A DNA stretch of 64,000 nt from contig NZ_JACJUV010000001.1 in assembly GCF_014218805.1 (NCBI RefSeq), positions 1,810,501 to 1,874,500 of the forward strand. The letters are read 5' to 3'. This document shows, one piece after another, positions 1-7,781 of the stretch. Position 1 is the first letter of the stretch. Every line of letters starts with the position of its first letter. The translations under genes and the position numbers were made by a program. The notes under the pieces were generated by a model. The model was not told the DNA's origin and did no database searches. It was given only the letters and a program-made list of their open reading frames with translations. This DNA is from Teredinibacter franksiae (GTDB taxonomy: Bacteria > Pseudomonadota > Gammaproteobacteria > Pseudomonadales > Cellvibrionaceae).

Positions 1-236
1 CCTAAAACCTCCTGTATCCACCAAGGATGTAACCCTAGAGAAAAATACAAACCTTGATAGCGCTCACACAATTCGGGAAGCCGTAGCCATTGCTCAGGCG
101 ATACACCGGGAACAATTAAACGGGAGATGCCTAAGTTATTGCAGGACTTTAAAATATCTGCACGGTGCGAGCTAAATGCATCAAAATCAAAATGGCAGTG
201 AGTATCGATACATTGAAGCTTCCCTGATTCCGTCAC
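1..236 (-). CDS. TatD-family metal-dependent hydrolase, N-terminal part (cut by window edge)
   Basis: Only the first ~78 codons are present; the gene continues beyond base 1. The minus-strand frame reads a typical TatD start, with CIDTHCHFDFDAF (metal-binding HxH) a few residues in, followed by SRLIVPGVSPEQW and FSLGLHPWW, both characteristic of TatD/YjjV DNases. The family is metal-dependent hydrolases, usually cytoplasmic 3'-5' nucleases. The proposed start is a GTG at 236, preceded by GGTGGTAGG; the frame is open further upstream, so the exact start is uncertain. Family assignment is from motifs seen in the sequence; which member it is (TatD, YcfH, YjjV) cannot be decided from this fragment. 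Confidence 0.75.
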   Translation of the reverse strand, partial: MTESGKLQCIDTHCHFDFDAFSSHRADILKSCNNLGISRLIVPGVSPEQWLRLPELCERYQGLYFSLGLHPWWIQEVL

Positions 237-631
237 CAGATACCTACCACCAAAACCGATTAATAGGCCACAGAGTCTGACAAAAACCTCCACGGTTTAC
301 CAGCGCCCCCATCTATTCCACCGCATACACTCATTACTTCTGAGGTGTTTCGGACGTTCCACAACAATAAAGTGACACTAACATTCGCGTCACCAAGGCA
401 AATACCCAACAAATACCGCTCAATGAAAGCGCGAACAGCCCCCCTTAGGTTTGACGCCAACGCATACGGCATAACTTTTTTCCAGCAAATATTTTTCCTA
501 AATTAGCCGAATAGCATTAGACAAGACCAACACAATTCATGCGCACGACATCCTCACATAATATGTAATACAATTCATATCGCTTTCATCGCGTTTGACA
601 ATAACAATATTCATAAAACCAGGAGCTCAAC
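237..631. other. Intergenic region between the tatD-like gene and the GH51 gene
   Basis: This gap holds the divergent upstream regions of the TatD-like gene (minus) and the arabinofuranosidase gene (plus). The last 150 bases are AT-rich, with a TTGACA hexamer at 595-600, but I see no well-spaced -10 partner. A 70-codon minus-strand open frame lies here; it has no recognisable motif and I do not call it. Nothing else is evident. Confidence 0.4.
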
Positions 632-2197
632 ATGTACGCTGTTTCACGATTTGTCCTGAGCGTTTGCACACTTTTGATGCTTGCCGCAGGCACACAAGCA
701 AAAAATGACACCACGGTGGTTGTCGATACCGCTAAACCCGGTGCCACTATCCATCGAAATATTTACGGCCAGTTTATGGAGCATCTTGGCCGTGGTATTT
801 ACGAGGGTATTTGGGTAGGAGAAGACTCCGATATCCCCAATACGCGCGGTTACCGAAAAGACGTACTCAATGCGCTTAAGGAATTACAAGTGCCACTGCT
901 ACGCTGGCCCGGCGGCTGCTTTGCTGACGAATACCACTGGCGCGATGGCGTTGGCCCACGAGCACAACGCAAGCGCACGATCAATACCACTTGGGGTGGT
1001 GTAATAGACGACAACGCGTTCGGCACCCACGAATTTATGGCGTTAGCCGAAATGCTGGATGCCGAAGTGTACGTAAATGCCAACCTCGGAACTGGCACCC
1101 CTCAAGAGATGGCCGCATGGCTGGAATATATGACCGCCGATGGCGACTCTACCCTCGCGCGTGAGCGTCGCGCCAATGGCCGAGACAAACCGTGGAAGGT
1201 GCACTACTTTGCCATTGGCAATGAAGCTTGGGGCTGCGGCGGCAATATGACTCCAGACTATTACGCCAGCCTCTACAAACGTTACGCCACTTACGCTAAA
1301 ACACCACAGGACAATCGACCTATCATGATTGCCAGCGGTGGAAACGATGACCGCACCGATTGGACCCAAACGCTAATGGAACAGGTACCTTACGATAACT
1401 GGAGTATGCGCATGCAAGCCATATCCCATCACTACTACACCCTGCCTACCGGAAAATGGGATAAGAAAGGACGCGCACTTGAATTTGCTGAAGATGAGTG
1501 GTTTTCCACGCTAAAACAAACACTGCGTATAGAGGGCATGATTGAGAAAAACGTCGCCATTATGGACAAGCTAGACCCGGACAACAAAGTAGGCTTCTAC
1601 GTAGATGAATGGGGTACTTGGTACGATGTTGAGCCCGGCGAAAACCCCGGTTTCCTCTACCAGGAAAACACATTACGCGATGCCGTACTCGCCGGCCTCA
1701 ACTTGAATATTTTCCACAAGCATGCTCGCCGAGTGCACATGACCAACATTGCACAAATGATTAACGTTTTACAGGCGATGATTCTGACCGACAAGGAGAA
1801 AATGGTACTTACGCCTACCTACCACGTATTTAAAATGTACATTCCCTTTCAGGACGCCACCTCATACCCCGTCTCGATAAAAAACGATAAACGCTATAGC
1901 TATGGAGACGAATCAATTCCGGGTGTAAGCGCTTCGGCAGCCAAAGGAAAAGACGGCAAACTGTGGTTAGCGTTGGTCAATACCAACCCGAATGAAACAA
2001 CCGGCATAACAGTGGAAACAGGTAGCGAGGTTAAAGGCGCTATAGGTGAGGTACTGACCTCCGAGGCCATGGATGCCCGCAACACCTTTAGTACGCCGAA
2101 AAACATTAAACCCAAACGCTACAAGGTGAAAGCAAAGGACGGGAAATTAACCTTGGATCTACCCGCAAAATCGGTCGTCGTGGTCGAACTACGTTAA
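632..2197 (+). CDS. abfA: Secreted GH51 alpha-L-arabinofuranosidase
   Basis: A 521-residue glycoside hydrolase family 51 enzyme that removes terminal alpha-L-arabinofuranosyl units from arabinan or arabinoxylan. An N-terminal signal peptide (about residues 1-23, ending near GTQAKND) directs it to the periplasm or outside. The catalytic TIM barrel shows PLLRWPGGCFADEYHW near residues 88-103, the acid/base motif GNEAWGCGG (Glu198) and the nucleophile motif YVDEWGTWY (Glu326); a beta-sandwich domain follows to the C-terminus. AGGAG lies about 7 bases before the ATG, supporting this start. It stands alone on the plus strand, with hairpins just downstream. Length and motifs fit the family; the natural substrate is inferred. 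Confidence 0.93.
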   Translation: MYAVSRFVLSVCTLLMLAAGTQAKNDTTVVVDTAKPGATIHRNIYGQFMEHLGRGIYEGIWVGEDSDIPNTRGYRKDVLNALKELQVPLLRWPGGCFADEYHWRDGVGPRAQRKRTINTTWGGVIDDNAFGTHEFMALAEMLDAEVYVNANLGTGTPQEMAAWLEYMTADGDSTLARERRANGRDKPWKVHYFAIGNEAWGCGGNMTPDYYASLYKRYATYAKTPQDNRPIMIASGGNDDRTDWTQTLMEQVPYDNWSMRMQAISHHYYTLPTGKWDKKGRALEFAEDEWFSTLKQTLRIEGMIEKNVAIMDKLDPDNKVGFYVDEWGTWYDVEPGENPGFLYQENTLRDAVLAGLNLNIFHKHARRVHMTNIAQMINVLQAMILTDKEKMVLTPTYHVFKMYIPFQDATSYPVSIKNDKRYSYGDESIPGVSASAAKGKDGKLWLALVNTNPNETTGITVETGSEVKGAIGEVLTSEAMDARNTFSTPKNIKPKRYKVKAKDGKLTLDLPAKSVVVVELR

Positions 2198-2202
2198 TGC
2201 CC

Positions 2203-2222
2203 TCAGCACCCTAGGGTGCTGA
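2203..2222. terminator. Inverted repeat just after the GH51 stop
   Basis: TCAGCACC and GGTGCTGA form a perfect 8-bp stem with a CTAG loop, six bases after the arabinofuranosidase stop codon. No T run follows directly, so it is only a possible terminator or RNA-stabilising hairpin. Confidence 0.4.
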
Positions 2223-2240
2223 TCTAAATGAGGACACAAA

Positions 2241-2263
2241 AGGTACTGGCTAAGCCAGTACCT
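2241..2263. terminator. Strong hairpin between convergent genes (overlaps the DUF2061 stop)
   Basis: AGGTACTGGCT and AGCCAGTACCT form a perfect 11-bp inverted repeat around a single central base, followed on the plus strand by TTGCCCAAATTTT. It lies between the convergent GH51 and DUF2061 genes and contains the stop codon of the latter. It is a plausible bidirectional terminator; the T tract is weak. Confidence 0.5.
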
Positions 2264-2420
2264 TTGCCCAAATTTTCTCATGAAAGAAGTAACCCACACT
2301 ATTGACCAAGGGCTCTACCAGAGCAATCACACCACCTACGGCCCAATCACCGGTCAGTACCCAAGCGACCGAAAAGGCAATAACGAAATGCATCACGGTG
2401 AATGTAATCGATTTAATCAT
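2250..2420 (-). CDS. DUF2061 small membrane protein
   Basis: A 56-residue protein with two hydrophobic segments (about residues 8-24 and 28-46) around LTGDW and ending FFHEKIWAKVLA. The conserved TGDW and YxxHE(K/R)xW pattern is that of DUF2061 family inner-membrane proteins, whose function is unknown. GGAGG lies nine bases before the ATG, a good ribosome site. A Fur-like palindrome sits 35 bases upstream of the start, so iron-dependent repression is plausible. The gene is convergent with the GH51 gene and separate from the cfa gene upstream. Confidence 0.8.
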   Translation of the reverse strand: MIKSITFTVMHFVIAFSVAWVLTGDWAVGGVIALVEPLVNSVGYFFHEKIWAKVLA

Positions 2421-2454
2421 TTATCTAGCCTCCGGTTTCGCCTCACTTAACGCA

Positions 2455-2473
2455 AATGATAAGCATTATCATT
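2455..2473. promoter_or_regulatory. Fur-like box upstream of the DUF2061 gene
   Basis: AATGATAAGCATTATCATT is an almost perfect 19-bp palindrome. Its core TGATAAG-C-ATTATCA differs at one position from the 7-1-7 Fur consensus TGATAATnATTATCA. It lies 35 bases before the minus-strand DUF2061 start, where a core promoter would be expected. Binding by Fur is inferred from sequence only. Confidence 0.6.
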
Positions 2474-2546
2474 ACTGAAGTCAAGTTAGTCTTCCAACCA
2501 CAACCTAGAATAAGCCTTATTTGGTAAGCCATGCCGCCATATACAC

Positions 2547-3833
2547 TTATGGCCTGTAGCTTGGTTTCGCTAACAATAGCTGCACCGTGCCAATAACCCT
2601 TTCGCGAAAACCACCCTCACAATAACGCAAGTAAAAATCCCACATTCGACAGAAGCTGTCCGAATATCCTTGCGCCTTAATTTCTGCCAGATTGTTATGA
2701 AAACGAGCACACCAATCCGCAAGCGTTTGCGCGTAGTGCTGGGTAATATCCTCTAGCGCCACCATTTGCATATCGGTATCGCGGGCAATATGACGCGCTA
2801 ACACAGCATTGCTCGGCAAGCAGCCACCAGGAAAAATCATTTTCTTAATAAAATCAGTACTCTTTCTAGCACTCTCATAACGATTATCTGGAATCGTAAT
2901 CGCCTGTATTAACATCAACCCATTATCGTTCAATAAAGCACTGCACTGTTTAAAGTAAGCACTGTAATATTGATGGCCAACGGCCTCGATCATTTCAATC
3001 GATACAATTTTATCGAAACTTCCTGAAAGATCGCGATAATCTTGCAGCACTACCTTTATTTTATTGCCCAATCCCAAGCTTTTTACTCTCTCCAAAGCGT
3101 AAGCGTGTTGCTCCTTGGATATAGTCGTCGTTGTTACTGTGCAGCCATAGTGTTGCGCTGCATAAATTGCCATGCCGCCCCAGCCTGTGCCTATCTCCAA
3201 CAAATGATCCGAAGCGGTTAACTCCAGTTTTTGGCAGATAGCTTCCAGCTTATTAACAGCAGCCTCTTCCAATGATTGGCTCGGATGGGCATAGAGTGCA
3301 GAAGAATACATCATGCTTTCATCAAGAAATAATTTAAAAAAATCATTTCCAAGGTCGTAATGCGCACCAATATTCTTCTTAGAGCCCGAGCGCGTGTTTG
3401 CCGATATTAATTGATTGAATTTTAGCAGTGCCTTTAGGGGTAATGAGCGCCCTTGGTTCATCTTCTGCAACCACTCAAGATTTAAAACCATCAGCCTTAT
3501 CACCGATAATAAGTCAGGAGACGTCCACTCTCGATTCATGAAGGCTTCGGCGGAACCGATAGTGCCATTAGCCAGAAACGCGCTATAAGCCGAAGAATCA
3601 TGTACATGAATCGTCGCGTGAACACTCGCCTTATCGGCTGGCTCGCCAAAACTATAGCTGGATTTACCCTCATGAATTACCAGATGGCCTACCCTAACTT
3701 TTTCGCAGGCCATCATAACCAACTTGCGAGCGGGCTGCTGAAACTCTTTAAGTGATGGAAAACGGATTGGTTTTTGTTCTCGAATATTTTCCACAATTAC
3801 ATTCCTATACTCATTAACGGCTAACCGAAACAT
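2547..3833 (-). CDS. cfa: Cyclopropane-fatty-acyl-phospholipid synthase family methyltransferase
   Basis: A 428-residue SAM-dependent methyltransferase of the cyclopropane fatty acid synthase family, acting on unsaturated acyl chains of membrane phospholipids. Visible family motifs are HYDLGNDFFKLFLDESMMYS and the SAM-binding LLEIGTGWGGMAIYAA, then VSIEMIEAVGHQYY. It is last in a minus-strand operon (NTF2-like, FAD oxidoreductase, DUF1365, this gene) with its ATG 20 bases inside the preceding gene, so expression is probably coupled. The operon diverges from an ECF sigma/ChrR pair, a context known for lipid modification in the singlet-oxygen response. It could be a true Cfa or a related methyltransferase of branched or furan fatty acid synthesis; the sequence does not decide. 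Confidence 0.88.
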   Translation of the reverse strand: MFRLAVNEYRNVIVENIREQKPIRFPSLKEFQQPARKLVMMACEKVRVGHLVIHEGKSSYSFGEPADKASVHATIHVHDSSAYSAFLANGTIGSAEAFMNREWTSPDLLSVIRLMVLNLEWLQKMNQGRSLPLKALLKFNQLISANTRSGSKKNIGAHYDLGNDFFKLFLDESMMYSSALYAHPSQSLEEAAVNKLEAICQKLELTASDHLLEIGTGWGGMAIYAAQHYGCTVTTTTISKEQHAYALERVKSLGLGNKIKVVLQDYRDLSGSFDKIVSIEMIEAVGHQYYSAYFKQCSALLNDNGLMLIQAITIPDNRYESARKSTDFIKKMIFPGGCLPSNAVLARHIARDTDMQMVALEDITQHYAQTLADWCARFHNNLAEIKAQGYSDSFCRMWDFYLRYCEGGFRERVIGTVQLLLAKPSYRP

Positions 3834-4593
3834 TGGGATAAAGCGGCATTTTTTTTATCAATAAACGCAATGCCTGCCAGTAGATTGAAATACATACTTT
3901 TAATGTCATAAACGGGTAACGTATAAGCTTTCCCGTTAATGTCGCTTGGGTTATCTCCTGTCGCTGAAGAGATAGACCTGCGTCAAATTCAATACGATTA
4001 TTTTTAGAGGAGCTTTTATTTCGAAGAGAAAAATTCAAACGCTCCTTAGGGGTTTCCGCAACTAATTGATAGATCATATCCATACCATGAAAAGGCGACA
4101 CATGCATAGATTTGTCAAACTCAATCGTCTGCCTGCTATTGGTACCATCACAACTCAATACATATGTATGCCTTTTTTTCCAAGGGGTGTTCGTCACCTC
4201 TAGCACCACTGCCTGTAGGCGCTCTTCTGTATCAAAGCAGTAATAAACAGTAAGCGGATTGATAATATAGCCAAAGTAGCGCAGGTTAGTCAGTATGCAC
4301 ACGCGCCCAGCGACAGTTTTTCCGGTTGCATTTTCTACTTTTTCAAGAATCGCCGACTTCAACTCTACGGCAGAGCTTGTAGAGCCATCTAAATAATCGG
4401 CACATCTAAATTCAGCAATATTTTTTCGCCCAAAAGACCACAAGAAGCTTTTTTCAAACACAAAAGGCAGCTCATCGATGTCCAGATACATCATAAACAC
4501 CCGATAGTTAAACTTGTGTGGTTTTGGAAAATATCGGCAGTGTTTCACCCACCCGGAATAGATTGCACTTTGTATCGGCGTGTTACCGTTCAT
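3814..4593 (-). CDS. DUF1365 domain-containing protein
   Basis: A 259-residue DUF1365 family protein. The N-terminal SAIYSGWVKHCRYFPKPHKF followed by FNYRVFMMYLDIDELP is the family signature, and the FGYIINPLTVYYCFD and VTNTPWKKRHTYVL segments also match. Its biochemical role is not established; the family is almost always found beside a flavin amine-oxidase-like protein and a Cfa-like methyltransferase, as here. Its ATG overlaps the stop of the FAD oxidoreductase in a TAATG junction and its own end overlaps the cfa start, so these three genes are a tight unit. A role in making or modifying unusual membrane fatty acids is inference from context. Confidence 0.9.
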   Translation of the reverse strand: MNGNTPIQSAIYSGWVKHCRYFPKPHKFNYRVFMMYLDIDELPFVFEKSFLWSFGRKNIAEFRCADYLDGSTSSAVELKSAILEKVENATGKTVAGRVCILTNLRYFGYIINPLTVYYCFDTEERLQAVVLEVTNTPWKKRHTYVLSCDGTNSRQTIEFDKSMHVSPFHGMDMIYQLVAETPKERLNFSLRNKSSSKNNRIEFDAGLSLQRQEITQATLTGKLIRYPFMTLKVCISIYWQALRLLIKKMPLYPNVSVSR

Positions 4594-5903
4594 TACCAGC
4601 TCGCCCCCAAATGCTTGGCAACACGAATGCCACTGGCACAGCCATCCTCATGAAAACCGTTACTCCAATAGGCGCCACAGAACCAGGTACTATTAGCACC
4701 ATTAATCTTCTTCCAATCCTCCTGAGCGTCAATACCTTCGAGCGTAAAAATCGGATGAGAATAATTAAACTCCCCTAATATTTTATTTGGATCTATTTTG
4801 TCCAAGCCATTAAGAGTAACAATAAAGGTATCTTCTGCGGTTATCCCCTGAAGTATATTCATGTTATAACTAAGTGTTGCGGGTTTACTTGATCCCTCAA
4901 AGTCATCAGCTTTAGAGGTTACCCCACCGGCACCAAGCCCACCGGGGTTGTCTAACCGATAATTCCAAGCACTCCAAGCCCCTCGCGATTTCGGCAACAG
5001 GTTTTCGTCAGTATGTAACACCACACTATTTTTTCTATACGGAATAGCAGAAAGTATACGCCTCTCGGCTTCAAAGGGCTGTTCGAGCAGCTTTAACGCT
5101 TCATCGCTATGACACGCAAATACCACCTGATCGAATATTTTTTCACTGCCATCAGCCATTACAATAACCACGCGCTTATCTTCGCGACGTACTCTTTGAA
5201 TGTTGACACCACACTCGATTGAACTGCCAAGCTTTTTAACCATTGGGCCTAGGTATTGTTTTGATCCGCCTTTTATAACACGCCACTGAGGTCTATCATT
5301 AATATTAAGTAGGCCGTGATTATGAAAAAACCTTGCGAAAAAAACCAGTGGAAAATCAAGCATTTCCTTTAAGGTGGAAGACCAAATGGCACTACCCATT
5401 GGAATCAAATAGTGGCTGGCCAACAGCTTACCGAAGCGGCGACTACTCAGGTATTCACCTACAGTCAGGGCGGGGTCTAACTGGTCATTAAGCAGGTCTT
5501 GGGTGATATTCTTATTGAACTTAACAATATCATACATGAGTCGCAAAAAATCAAAGTTAACCACATTGCGCTTCTGGGCAAAAAGCGAACTAAAACTTTT
5601 ACTCCCGCCATACTCTAAACCTGTTTTCCTGCAACTCACGCTGAAACTCATATTGGTTGGTTGCGTTTCAACACCTAATTTTTCCAATAACTTTATAAAG
5701 TTAGGGTAGGTCCGTTCGTTATATACAATAAAACCTGTATCGATCGCGTAACCCCTGCCCTTGTGCTCAACATCTATAGTAGCGGTGTGCCCACCAATAC
5801 GATCGGCTTTTTCAAGAAGAACAACATCGTGTATGTCTTTTAAAAGCCAGGCGCATGTAAGACCAGAAATTCCACCGCCAATAATGGCAACTTTCATCTT
5901 CAT
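4593..5903 (-). CDS. FAD-dependent oxidoreductase (amine-oxidase/desaturase-like fold)
   Basis: A 436-residue flavoprotein starting MKMKVAIIGGGISGLTCAWL, the Rossmann dinucleotide-binding motif, followed by LLEKADRIGGHT, the usual second FAD contact. The family (NAD(P)/FAD-dependent oxidoreductase, amine oxidase-like) is the standard partner of DUF1365 and Cfa-like proteins. The C-terminal FCGAYWSNGFHEDGCASG is the expected flavin-contacting end. I choose the ATG at 5903 because it overlaps the upstream TGA stop (TGATG) and begins right before the Rossmann motif; the frame extends to a GTG at 5939. The substrate is unknown; oxidation of a membrane lipid or acyl chain is inferred from the operon. 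Confidence 0.87.
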   Translation of the reverse strand: MKMKVAIIGGGISGLTCAWLLKDIHDVVLLEKADRIGGHTATIDVEHKGRGYAIDTGFIVYNERTYPNFIKLLEKLGVETQPTNMSFSVSCRKTGLEYGGSKSFSSLFAQKRNVVNFDFLRLMYDIVKFNKNITQDLLNDQLDPALTVGEYLSSRRFGKLLASHYLIPMGSAIWSSTLKEMLDFPLVFFARFFHNHGLLNINDRPQWRVIKGGSKQYLGPMVKKLGSSIECGVNIQRVRREDKRVVIVMADGSEKIFDQVVFACHSDEALKLLEQPFEAERRILSAIPYRKNSVVLHTDENLLPKSRGAWSAWNYRLDNPGGLGAGGVTSKADDFEGSSKPATLSYNMNILQGITAEDTFIVTLNGLDKIDPNKILGEFNYSHPIFTLEGIDAQEDWKKINGANSTWFCGAYWSNGFHEDGCASGIRVAKHLGASW

Positions 5904-6376
5904 CAACCCACTTCCTTTGCCAAACGACGCTTTAACCACCTAGTTGCCAAGCCCACTAAGGGCACATTTTCATAGAGCATTTCCCCAAGGTCGTAGATGT
6001 CCTCGTGGTAATGTATACGCTGCCCAAACTCAATATGAGAGATACCGCGAACCACCAAATGACGCTGGGTAAGTTTGGGGTGGGAAAAATACATATTCCA
6101 CTTTATATAGGCCGTCGATTCTGCCACCAGCTGGTCCAAATACTCGAACCGGCAATAGTTTAGATTTTGACTCACGCTGGACATGTAAGCATGCAAACTG
6201 TTTACCCCACGGATCTGATGAACAGGGTCGCGAAATATCACATCCTCATCATAGAGGCTGCCCATTTCATCCAACTTTACAGTAACCAATTCCCTGTAGA
6301 AGTTCTTAAATTGGACCACCGCTGGAGGCTCATCCGTACAATCATTATTGAGCTTGTCTGTCGTTACACCGGACAT
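5903..6376 (-). CDS. NTF2/SnoaL-like protein
   Basis: A 157-residue alpha+beta protein of the nuclear transport factor 2/SnoaL type: VQFKNFYRELVTVKLDEMGS, then YDEDVIFRDPVHQIRG and the C-terminal IEFGQRIHYHEDIYDLGEM. Such proteins are small cone-shaped enzymes or binding proteins; this subgroup commonly heads ECF-sigma/ChrR regulated operons. The ATG at 6376 has AGAGGG seven bases upstream; the frame opens to a TTG at 6418, which I think less likely. It is the first gene of the lipid operon and diverges from the sigma factor gene. Its specific reaction is unknown. Confidence 0.75.
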   Translation of the reverse strand: MSGVTTDKLNNDCTDEPPAVVQFKNFYRELVTVKLDEMGSLYDEDVIFRDPVHQIRGVNSLHAYMSSVSQNLNYCRFEYLDQLVAESTAYIKWNMYFSHPKLTQRHLVVRGISHIEFGQRIHYHEDIYDLGEMLYENVPLVGLATRWLKRRLAKEVG

Positions 6377-6440
6377 TGAATTACCCTCTGTTTGCTCTGT
6401 ATACGCGCTACCCGACAAAAGAGATTAATTCTTTTATCTG

Positions 6441-6467
6441 TGATCCGGTTAGTTCTACACTGCGTAA
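6441..6467 (+). promoter_or_regulatory. Probable ECF11-type promoter of the sigma/anti-sigma operon
   Basis: TGATCC at 6441-6446 and CGTAA at 6463-6467, 16 bases apart, match the TGATC...CGTA promoter type recognised by RpoE (ECF11) sigma factors that pair with ChrR. It lies 30 bases before the sigma gene ATG, indicating autoregulation. I found no equally good copy facing the divergent lipid operon. The consensus is recalled, not computed. Confidence 0.6.
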
Positions 6468-6496
6468 AAGACCCAAACCCTTGTTGAGAGCGAGAT

Positions 6497-7075
6497 ATGA
6501 AATCCGCAGAAATACGTCAGGCCGAGCAACAGCGCTTCTCGGTAGACATAAACGCAGTGGCCAACCAGCGAGACAAAGTCGCATTTAGCCGCCTGTTCGA
6601 CCACTTTGTGCCCAAACTTAGGGCATTTAGTTTAGCAGCCCAACCCGGTGCTTCTCTCTTAGCGGACGAAGTTGCGCAAGAAGTCATGATCAAAGTATGG
6701 CAAAAATCCCACACATACAACGCGGAATTAGCCTCTGTTAGCACTTGGATCTATACGCTGGCACGAAATGCCCGTATCGATTATTTACGCAAGAATAGTC
6801 GACATGAATCCGATATAGATCCGAGTGATATCTGGAACGAGTTCGTCGACGAAAATGCCGACCCGTTTTTGGCTGCCCAGCAAAAACGTAGTGAAGAAAC
6901 CATTGCCAGCGAGCTGGATCAGCTCCCACTCGAGCAAAAAGAAGCACTGCATAAGGTGTATATGGAAGGTAAAACCCATGCAGAGGTGGCCGAGGAGCTA
7001 AAGCTTCCACTCGGTACAGTTAAATCTCGCGTGCGCTTGGCACTGCGCAAGTTAGCGATAAGTATACAGAGGTAA
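6497..7075 (+). CDS. rpoE: ECF RNA polymerase sigma factor, RpoE/ECF11 type
   Basis: A 192-residue extracytoplasmic-function sigma factor. Region 2 covers about residues 30-95 (LFDHFVPKLRAFS, VMIKVWQKSHTYN, STWIYTLARNARIDYLR), and region 4 about 135-190, with LPLEQKEALHKVYMEGKTHAEV and the helix-turn-helix LPLGTVKSRVRLALRKL. It directs RNA polymerase to stress promoters, and is probably held inactive by the ChrR protein encoded six bases downstream. In Rhodobacter and Vibrio this pair responds to singlet oxygen. An ECF11-like promoter lies just upstream. The light/singlet-oxygen role is by analogy; sigma identity itself is firm. Confidence 0.92.
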   Translation: MKSAEIRQAEQQRFSVDINAVANQRDKVAFSRLFDHFVPKLRAFSLAAQPGASLLADEVAQEVMIKVWQKSHTYNAELASVSTWIYTLARNARIDYLRKNSRHESDIDPSDIWNEFVDENADPFLAAQQKRSEETIASELDQLPLEQKEALHKVYMEGKTHAEVAEELKLPLGTVKSRVRLALRKLAISIQR

Positions 7076-7080
7076 TCATT

Positions 7081-7776
7081 ATGCAAATTCATCACCCTAC
7101 ACTCGAACATTTATCTGACTATGCCTCTGGTAGCTTGCGCCTAAGTCACGCCCTATGCATAGCCGCACATGTTGAATATTGCAGCAGTTGTCGCCAGCAG
7201 GTACAAAAGCTTTCTGGATTGGGCGGAAATATTCTCTCAGAAATTGATGCAAAAGATAGTGGTGAACAGCTATTGCCGTTGAAGGATCGCGTTATGGGCC
7301 AGCTTGACGACTTGGAAGCATCCTATGCCGATACGGCTACGGCTATTGCGGCTTCAGACCAAGCAGCTCACTCTGACCGACTTATTCCTAAGGCCTTAAG
7401 GCAGTTTATACCGCAGGACTATGATCAATTAGACTGGGCCAGAGTTTCTCCCGCTATAAAGATCACCACGTTGCTAAAAGATAAAGACGGCGCACAAATT
7501 TCGCTCAGCCGTGTACGCCCCGGAGGGCGAATGCCTCACCACAACCACACTGGCGATGAACTTACTGTTGTGCTTGAAGGTCGGTTTTCCGATGAGTCTG
7601 GGCTTTACAGTAAGGGCGACTTTGTTCTTAGGGGTGCCAACGACAATCACCGCCCAACAGTAACACGAGATGGCGAATGTATTTGCCTTATGGTTTTAGA
7701 TGCACCTATTGAGTTTACCGGCTGGTTTACACGTTTACTTAACCCTTTACTAAAAAAGAATCACGCACAAAGTTAA
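7081..7776 (+). CDS. chrR: ChrR-family zinc-binding cupin anti-sigma factor
   Basis: A 231-residue anti-sigma factor of the ChrR family. The N-terminal anti-sigma domain carries the zinc motif HVEYCSSCRQQ (HxxxCxxC) plus upstream histidines in HPTLEHLSDYASG. The C-terminal cupin domain shows PGGRMPHHNHTGDELTVVLEG and GDFVLRGANDNHRP, with His/Glu metal ligands. The N-terminal domain binds and silences the ECF sigma factor; the cupin domain senses oxidative or singlet-oxygen damage in studied members. It is co-transcribed with the sigma gene, with AGAGG before its ATG. Length matches typical ChrR (about 210-230). Confidence 0.92.
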   Translation: MQIHHPTLEHLSDYASGSLRLSHALCIAAHVEYCSSCRQQVQKLSGLGGNILSEIDAKDSGEQLLPLKDRVMGQLDDLEASYADTATAIAASDQAAHSDRLIPKALRQFIPQDYDQLDWARVSPAIKITTLLKDKDGAQISLSRVRPGGRMPHHNHTGDELTVVLEGRFSDESGLYSKGDFVLRGANDNHRPTVTRDGECICLMVLDAPIEFTGWFTRLLNPLLKKNHAQS

Positions 7777-7781
7777 CGACT

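Noticed and set aside
260..472. 70-codon minus-strand open frame upstream of the tatD-like gene
   Set aside because: No motif, out of frame with TatD, and no good ribosome site.
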